NCBI GenBank assembly: GCA_964539515.1
Contig: CAZIJO010000104.1
Location: 1-19,456, forward strand
DNA: 19,456 bases
Direction of reading: 5' to 3'
Source of the DNA: JADLHS01 sp964539515
Lineage (GTDB): Bacteria; Verrucomicrobiota; Verrucomicrobiia; Limisphaerales; JADLHS01
Shown here: piece after piece, positions 15,519 through 19,456 of the stretch
How positions within the stretch are numbered: the first letter of the stretch is position 1
How the letters are laid out: every line of letters begins with the position of its first letter
Position numbers and translations under genes: made by a program
The notes under the pieces: model-generated
What the model was told of the DNA's origin: nothing
Databases searched by the model: none
The model's input: only the letters and a program-made list of their open reading frames with translations

Positions 15519-15563
15519 CGATGCTGGTGGCTTTCAGCTTCTTAATTTTTAATTCGGCATTTT
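15512..15563. repeat. 10-bp inverted repeat in the batA-batB spacer
   Basis: AAAATGCCGA (15512-15521) and TCGGCATTTT (15554-15563) are a perfect 10-bp inverted repeat with 32 nt between them. The right arm is part of the dispersed repeat at 15545-15567, the left arm includes the last AAAATGC unit. In the mRNA it can form a stem-loop between batA and batB. Confidence 0.75.
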
Positions 15564-15567
15564 TCAT
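15545..15567 (-). repeat. Short dispersed repeat, copy in the batA-batB spacer
   Basis: Second copy of the element at 14441-14463 (20 of 23 positions identical, same orientation), with core ATTCGGCATT. It lies directly after the batA stop (15573 on the minus strand) in AT-rich DNA unlike its neighbours. Confidence 0.6.
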
Positions 15568-15572
15568 TGGCC

Positions 15573-16613
15573 TCATGGAACCCTCCGCATGCGGGTGTTG
15601 GCCAGGGCCAGTTCCAGGACGAACAGGCCGAGCGCTGCCAGCAAAGGCCATTGGAACAGCGGGGTGTAGGTGGTGAACCGCCGCAGCTTCACTTCGGTGC
15701 GCTCCAGTTGATCAATCTCGTCGTAAATGTTTTGTAATTCGCTCCGGTTGGTGGCCCGATAGGATCGCCCGTTCGCCAGCCGGGCCATTTTGTCGAGCAC
15801 GGAGTAGTTGGCGGGTTGCAAGGTCAGCGTCGGGACGACATTACCCATCGGATCGAGGTGCAATTTGCCGGTGGCGGGATTAAATCTCGGCAACTGACAG
15901 GGCGCTTCCACGCCGATGCCAATCGTGTAGATTTTAACCCCGAGCGCGGCGGCGAGTTGCGCGGCGGGCACCGGATCAATCTCGCCCTTGTTATTATCGC
16001 CGTCGGTGAGCAGGATGATGATCCGGCTCTTGCTATCCTTGGCTTCCTTGAGGCGTTTGGTTGCGGCGGCGGCCCCGTCGCCGATGGCGGTGCCAAGTTC
16101 GCGGATGATTCCCACGTGCAGGCGCTTCAACCCTTGCACCAGCCACTCGTGGTTGAGCGTCAGCGGGCTGACCACGTATGGCACGGCCGAGAAGACGATC
16201 AGTCCGAGGCGGTCGTTGGGCCGACGACGGATGAAATCCTCCAGCACCGTCGCCGCGATGTCGAAGCGCGACACATTTTCACCGGGCTTGCCCATGTCCA
16301 GCGCCATCATGGACCACGACAAATCAAGTACCAGCATGATGTCCACGCCGCTGACTTGAGTTTCGGTGCGATCGTTGGCAAAGCGCGGCCCGGCCAACGC
16401 GACGACCAGCAAGCCCACGGTGAGCAATCGGAGAAACAACAGGAACCGCCCCGCGGCCGCTCGGGCCGCCACCCCCGCCGCCCGGGCAATCTCCGCCCCC
16501 GGAAATTGCAGCGCCGACAGTTTTCCCGCGCGTCCGATCAGCAGTGCGTAGACTGGCAGTAACGCCAGCAGCGCCAGCACCCACGGATATTGAAACTGGA
16601 AGCTTTCGTTCAC
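15573..16613 (-). CDS. batA: BatA-like VWA domain membrane protein
   Basis: This is a 346-aa protein. Two N-terminal membrane segments (YPWVLALLALLPVYALLIG, 9-27; FLLFLRLLTVGLLVVALAG, 57-75) flank a short BatA-type cytoplasmic loop. The VWA domain runs from about 90 to 300 with an intact MIDAS: DLSWS (97-101), a Thr in ELGTAIGDG, and Asp in LLTDGDNNKG. A last membrane helix is near 324-340 (LFQWPLLAALGLFVLELALA). BatA and BatB are paired VWA proteins that probably bind each other or a ligand through the metal site and act with MoxR. GTG start at 16613 overlaps the stop of the DUF4381-like gene (GTGA). A 92-nt repeat-containing spacer separates it from batB. Confidence 0.9.
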   Translation of the reverse strand: MNESFQFQYPWVLALLALLPVYALLIGRAGKLSALQFPGAEIARAAGVAARAAAGRFLLFLRLLTVGLLVVALAGPRFANDRTETQVSGVDIMLVLDLSWSMMALDMGKPGENVSRFDIAATVLEDFIRRRPNDRLGLIVFSAVPYVVSPLTLNHEWLVQGLKRLHVGIIRELGTAIGDGAAAATKRLKEAKDSKSRIIILLTDGDNNKGEIDPVPAAQLAAALGVKIYTIGIGVEAPCQLPRFNPATGKLHLDPMGNVVPTLTLQPANYSVLDKMARLANGRSYRATNRSELQNIYDEIDQLERTEVKLRRFTTYTPLFQWPLLAALGLFVLELALANTRMRRVP

Positions 16614-17251
16614 GCTTTCACGATGACTTCGGCATGTGCCGGCGCGACCCGGCGCAACTGCTCCCGATGTGTTTCCGCCTGTTCAATCAGCTGCTGGGCG
16701 ACTTCGGCCGTTCCCGTGGTCGCAGGGGTATCGGGCGCAAACTTGCGCTCATCACAGCGACGCAAGAAATCGGCGGTGTCGGTCGCGAGCGCGGACGGGA
16801 TCTGACCGTTCGCCGCGATGGCCTGGCAAAACTCCGTCGTCGTGAGTTCGCCCGGAGGCAGGGAAAAGGCCGTCCCGAAGTAGCGCCGCACCGCTTGCGA
16901 AATCCGGCTTAAAACCCGGCCGTCTTCCGGCAGCTTGCGAAGCGCCGCCAAATCGCCGCGGGCCTGAACTTCTGGTGGAACGAGGAACGGTGGCCGGGGA
17001 CGCGTCGCGAACCAGATGGCCAGGCCGATGAAGGCGAGCAGCGCCACTCCTCCCAAGCTGACGCTGGCGGCGTGTTGCTCCCAGAACGACGGTGGAATTT
17101 CGGCATGCGGCGGGCGCAGCGGCGGGATGTCGTTGGTGCCTTGTGCCCCAGTGACCAGCGGCCAGGTACCCAGGATGCGAATCCCCAACCCAGCCACGCG
17201 TTGCGTCGCATTCGGCGGGCTGCCGGTTGCTTGTGGCCTTCCCAAATTCAT
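16610..17251 (-). CDS. DUF4381-like membrane protein
   Basis: This is a 213-aa protein with a Gly/Pro-rich N-terminus, a short PPLRPPHAEIPPSFWEQH motif (residues 43-60) typical of the DUF4381 group, and one membrane helix at about 62-82 (ASVSLGGVALLAFIGLAIWFA). A cytoplasmic helical part follows (LAALRKLPEDGRVLSRISQAVRRYFG, TEFCQAIAANG, AEVAQQLIEQAETHREQLRR). DUF4381 genes usually sit between DUF58 and batA in MoxR clusters, as here. The ATG at 17251 overlaps the DUF58 stop as ATGA, and its own TGA overlaps the batA GTG. The segment GLGIRILGTWPLVTGAQG might be a weak signal sequence. The biochemical function is unknown. Confidence 0.75.
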   Translation of the reverse strand: MNLGRPQATGSPPNATQRVAGLGIRILGTWPLVTGAQGTNDIPPLRPPHAEIPPSFWEQHAASVSLGGVALLAFIGLAIWFATRPRPPFLVPPEVQARGDLAALRKLPEDGRVLSRISQAVRRYFGTAFSLPPGELTTTEFCQAIAANGQIPSALATDTADFLRRCDERKFAPDTPATTGTAEVAQQLIEQAETHREQLRRVAPAHAEVIVKA

Positions 17252-18279
17252 CCCCGCCTCCTCCCGCGTCGGGTCTCAAAGAAGCGTTGCAGAATCTGGG
17301 CGAACGATTCGGCGGTGTTGAAGCGCAGGGTCTCGACGCCGGCGCGATTCAGCACGCGGTCAAGTTCCGCCAGGCGCGCGGCATTGGTGTGGGCGAATCG
17401 TTCGCGAATGCCGGCGCGCGCGGAATCCATCTCCAGCAATTCGCCCGTTTCGGCGTCCTCGATGGTCAAGAGCCCGGCATTGGGCAATGAGCTTTCGCGC
17501 GGGTCATGCAGATGCAGACACACCAGATCGTGGCGGGCGTTCGTGAGCCCCAATTCCTGAATTACATCGCGCTGCCTTGACAAGGTGGGGTGCGCCACTC
17601 CGTGCGCGCCGGCAGCAACCGGTGGGGCGAGGCTGCTGACGAGCCGGCTCGCGGGGACGCTCGCCCCACCGGCAGGCGGCAACGGGGTGTCCGGATTGCC
17701 TTTCGCGGATAGCCCGTGGCTATGCAGGAAATCCGTCAACAGAAACACCATTGCCCGCCGGCGGACCACATGATTCAAAAACGCCAACGCGGCTGGAATG
17801 TTGGTGCCCCGTCGATTCGGTTCGTGGAAGAGCATTTCGCGGATCACGCGGAGAATGTGGCGGCGGCCTTTGCGGGGCGGCAGGAACAATTCCACCTGAT
17901 CGGTAAACAGCAGCAATGCGACCTTGTCGCTGCTGCGCGTCGCCGAGATGGCCAGCGTGGCGGCGATTTCGGCGGCAAACTCCCGTTTGCTCCGGCGCAC
18001 TGACCCAAAAGCGGAGGAGGCGGAAACATCAAGGGCCAGCACCATCGTGAGTTCGCGCTCCTCGCGGAAGCGCTTCACGAACGGCCGGCCCATGCGATTG
18101 GTGACATTCCAATCAATGTCCCGCACGTCATCGCCGGGCAGGTACTCGCGCAGTTCCTCGAAATCCATGCCGCGCCCCTTGAAATGGCTGAGGTAGGCGC
18201 CGACCATCATGTCATTCACCAGACGGTTGGTGCGTACCTCCACCCGGCGGACGGTTGCAAGAAGTTCGGTGGTGGTCAT
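17248..18279 (-). CDS. DUF58 (VWA-like) protein
   Basis: This is a 343-aa cytoplasmic protein. The start is taken as ATG 18279 (MTTTELLATVRRVEVRTNRLV), where similarity to DUF58 proteins begins. The open frame extends to 18330, but that part looks like leader DNA. The DUF58 signature is clear: HFKGRGMDFEELREYLPGDD, VRDIDWNVTNRMGRPFVKRF and a MIDAS-like DVSASS. Later come FLLTDFL and RHDLVCLHLHDPRESSLPNAG with the acidic IEDAETGELLEMD end. About 45 residues between FLLTDFL and the RHDLV strand (about 189-234) are Pro/Ala/Ser-rich. They do not look like DUF58 and are partly encoded by the palindromic element at 17619-17672. DUF58 proteins act with MoxR ATPases; the gene follows moxR by 86 nt. 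Confidence 0.88.
   Translation of the reverse strand: MTTTELLATVRRVEVRTNRLVNDMMVGAYLSHFKGRGMDFEELREYLPGDDVRDIDWNVTNRMGRPFVKRFREERELTMVLALDVSASSAFGSVRRSKREFAAEIAATLAISATRSSDKVALLLFTDQVELFLPPRKGRRHILRVIREMLFHEPNRRGTNIPAALAFLNHVVRRRAMVFLLTDFLHSHGLSAKGNPDTPLPPAGGASVPASRLVSSLAPPVAAGAHGVAHPTLSRQRDVIQELGLTNARHDLVCLHLHDPRESSLPNAGLLTIEDAETGELLEMDSARAGIRERFAHTNAARLAELDRVLNRAGVETLRFNTAESFAQILQRFFETRRGRRRG
17619..17672. repeat. 54-bp palindromic element inside the DUF58 gene
   Basis: CCGGTGGGGCGAG (17619-17631) and CTCGCCCCACCGG (17660-17672) are perfect 13-bp inverted ends. The centre holds another palindrome, GAGCCGGCTC (17641-17650). The element is 54 bp, a multiple of 3, and is read through without a stop in the DUF58 frame (GGASVPASRLVSSLAPP). 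CCGGCAG occurs at both edges (17609-17615 and 17669-17675). It looks like a REP-type dispersed palindrome inserted into a gene. Confidence 0.75.
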
Positions 18280-18365
18280 GGTGTGGTTCCGTCTCAGGAC
18301 AAACGTCCAAGGCCAGAAGTCGGAACGCACGAGCGCGCCCTGGGCTCCCGGCTCAAGACCGTTGG

Positions 18366-19346
18366 CTAGGGAACGGGCACGGTGTTAAGAACTTTTTTGA
18401 TGATCGCGTCGCTTGTCACCGCCTGCGCCTCGGCTTCGTAGGTCAGGATGATCCGATGCCGCAGTACATCCGGGCCAATGCTTTTCACGTCCTCGGGTGT
18501 GACATAGGTCCGGCCCTGCAGCAGCGCCCAGGCCTTGGCCGCCAAGGTCAGGTTGATCGTGGCGCGCGGGGAGGCGCCGAACTGGATGAAATGCTTCACG
18601 TCCAGTTTGTATTGGTCCGGACGGCGGGTCGCGAACACGAGATGCACGATGTATTCGCGGATCTTTTCGTCCACGTGGATTTGATCCACCACCTTGCGCG
18701 TTTGCAGAATTTCGTCGGCGGTGACGATCGGCTTGATTTGGATTTCCGGCGCGGTGAACGCCATGCGGTCAAGAATCCGGCGCTCCTCCTCGAACGAGGG
18801 ATAATCCAACACCACCTTGAACATGAACCGGTCCACCTGCGCCTCCGGCAACGGATAAGTTCCTTCCTGGTCAATGGGGTTTTCCGTTGCGAGGACCAGG
18901 AACGGCGAGGGCAGCGGCATCGTGCTGCCGCCCAAGGTGACTTGGCGCTCCTGCATCGCCTCCAGCAAGGCCGATTGCACCTTGGCCGGCGCGCGATTGA
19001 TTTCGTCGGCGAGGACGAAGTTGGCGAACACCGGCCCCTTGGTCGCGTGATATTTTCCGTCCTGTGGATTGTAGATCAGCGTGCCCACGATGTCGGCGGG
19101 CAGCAGGTCCGGCGTGAACTGAATGCGGTGAAACGACGCTTGAATCGCAGTCGCCAGCGTGCGGACGCAGAGGGTCTTCGCGAGACCAGGCACGCCTTCG
19201 AGCAGGACATGCCCATTGGCGAGCAAGCCGACCAACAGCCGGTCCACCAATTGTTCCTGCCCGACGATGACGCGGCCGATTTCGGCGCGCAAAGTTTTGA
19301 TCCACCCCGCTGCGGCTTGTGTTTGTTCGTTCAAGTCTGTGCTCAT
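18366..19346 (-). CDS. moxR: MoxR family AAA+ ATPase
   Basis: This is a 326-aa cytoplasmic ATPase of normal MoxR length. Walker A is GVPGLAKT (51-58), Walker B VLADEINRAP (111-120). The MoxR insert VGTLIYNPQDGKYHATKGP comes before it. Next are the LLEAMQERQVTLGG segment, the sensor-1 region FLVLATENPIDQEGTYPLPEAQ and the Arg finger in QVDRFMF. The C-terminal lid contains FGASPRATINL and DVLRHRIILTYEAEA. MoxR proteins are chaperone-like ATPases that act on VWA-domain proteins, and here one heads a cluster with DUF58, BatA and BatB. The start is ATG at 19346 without a clear Shine-Dalgarno. It is the first gene of the cluster; upstream DNA to the window end holds no other gene on this strand. 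Confidence 0.95.
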   Translation of the reverse strand: MSTDLNEQTQAAAGWIKTLRAEIGRVIVGQEQLVDRLLVGLLANGHVLLEGVPGLAKTLCVRTLATAIQASFHRIQFTPDLLPADIVGTLIYNPQDGKYHATKGPVFANFVLADEINRAPAKVQSALLEAMQERQVTLGGSTMPLPSPFLVLATENPIDQEGTYPLPEAQVDRFMFKVVLDYPSFEEERRILDRMAFTAPEIQIKPIVTADEILQTRKVVDQIHVDEKIREYIVHLVFATRRPDQYKLDVKHFIQFGASPRATINLTLAAKAWALLQGRTYVTPEDVKSIGPDVLRHRIILTYEAEAQAVTSDAIIKKVLNTVPVP

Positions 19347-19419
19347 CAGGCCGTGAATCTAGTTGGAGATCGAGAGGGAAACAAGTTATCTGCGCGGAAC
19401 TTCCCGCGACACTATTCAT

Positions 19420-19432
19420 GTCAACCGTTGAC
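19420..19432. promoter_or_regulatory. Palindrome upstream of moxR
   Basis: GTCAAC-C-GTTGAC is a perfect 6-bp inverted repeat, 74 nt before the moxR start. On the minus strand it contains TTGACA (19424-19419), a good -35 hexamer, but no fitting -10 is found 16-18 nt downstream. An imperfect palindrome (CGCGGAACTTCCCGCG, 19394-19409) lies between it and moxR. Either could be an operator of the cluster promoter. Confidence 0.3.
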
Positions 19433-19456
19433 GGCGGCGGCACTTGGAACTAAAAT

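Noticed and set aside
18280..18330. 17-residue N-terminal extension of DUF58
   Set aside because: DUF58 similarity starts at MTTTELLATVRR (ATG 18279), and the extension (MRSDFWPWTFVLRRNHT) looks like translated leader DNA.

Overview
The base composition (high GC), gene families and dispersed GC-rich palindromes suggest a chromosome segment from a Verrucomicrobiota-like bacterium (Pedosphaera/Limisphaera type). This is inferred from family content; there is no marker gene such as 16S rRNA in the window. No rRNA, tRNA, CRISPR array, transposase or phage gene was seen.

Layout. (1) 1-213 is the 3' end of purF. (2) On the + strand follow a large probable lipoprotein with an N-terminal YncE-like beta-propeller and a C-terminal phosphoesterase domain (320-3037), then a 541-aa unrecognised protein with an Arg/Gly-rich disordered N-terminus and a Pro/Ala-rich C-terminus (3188-4813). 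A near-perfect bidirectional terminator (4836-4868) closes that unit. (3) 4912-10348 is a signalling island in two divergent arms separated by about 700 bp of non-coding DNA. The minus arm encodes a response regulator fused to a PATAN/DUF4388 domain and a roadblock-like C-terminus, then a small roadblock-like protein, then a 136-aa helical protein. Their genes overlap by 13 and 4 nt. The plus arm encodes a 614-aa protein with a duplicated unknown domain and a C-terminal roadblock domain, then an MglA-like small Ras-family GTPase, then an MglB-like roadblock protein. One GTPase is thus surrounded by about four roadblock-type modules and a receiver domain, which fits a phosphorylation-tuned MglA-type switch (inference).

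(4) 10728-19346, all on the minus strand, is a compact MoxR/Bat cluster. In transcription order it holds MoxR AAA+ ATPase, DUF58 (VWA-like) protein, DUF4381-like membrane protein, BatA (VWA), a fused BatB-BatC (VWA + TPR), BatD, BatE (TPR + SH3-like), and an additional 42-aa single-span membrane protein. From DUF58 to BatE, four of the five junctions are 4-nt ATGA/GTGA overlaps. The exception is batA/batB, where a repeat-filled spacer sits.

Most interesting observations: the divergent GTPase/roadblock/PATAN island; the BatB-BatC fusion, whose linker is encoded by a copy of the same short repeat that fills the batA-batB spacer; a 54-bp perfect-ended palindromic element translated in frame inside the DUF58 gene; a cluster of five TGTGGA cores in the 700-bp divergent intergenic region; and the small membrane ORF at the end of the bat cluster.
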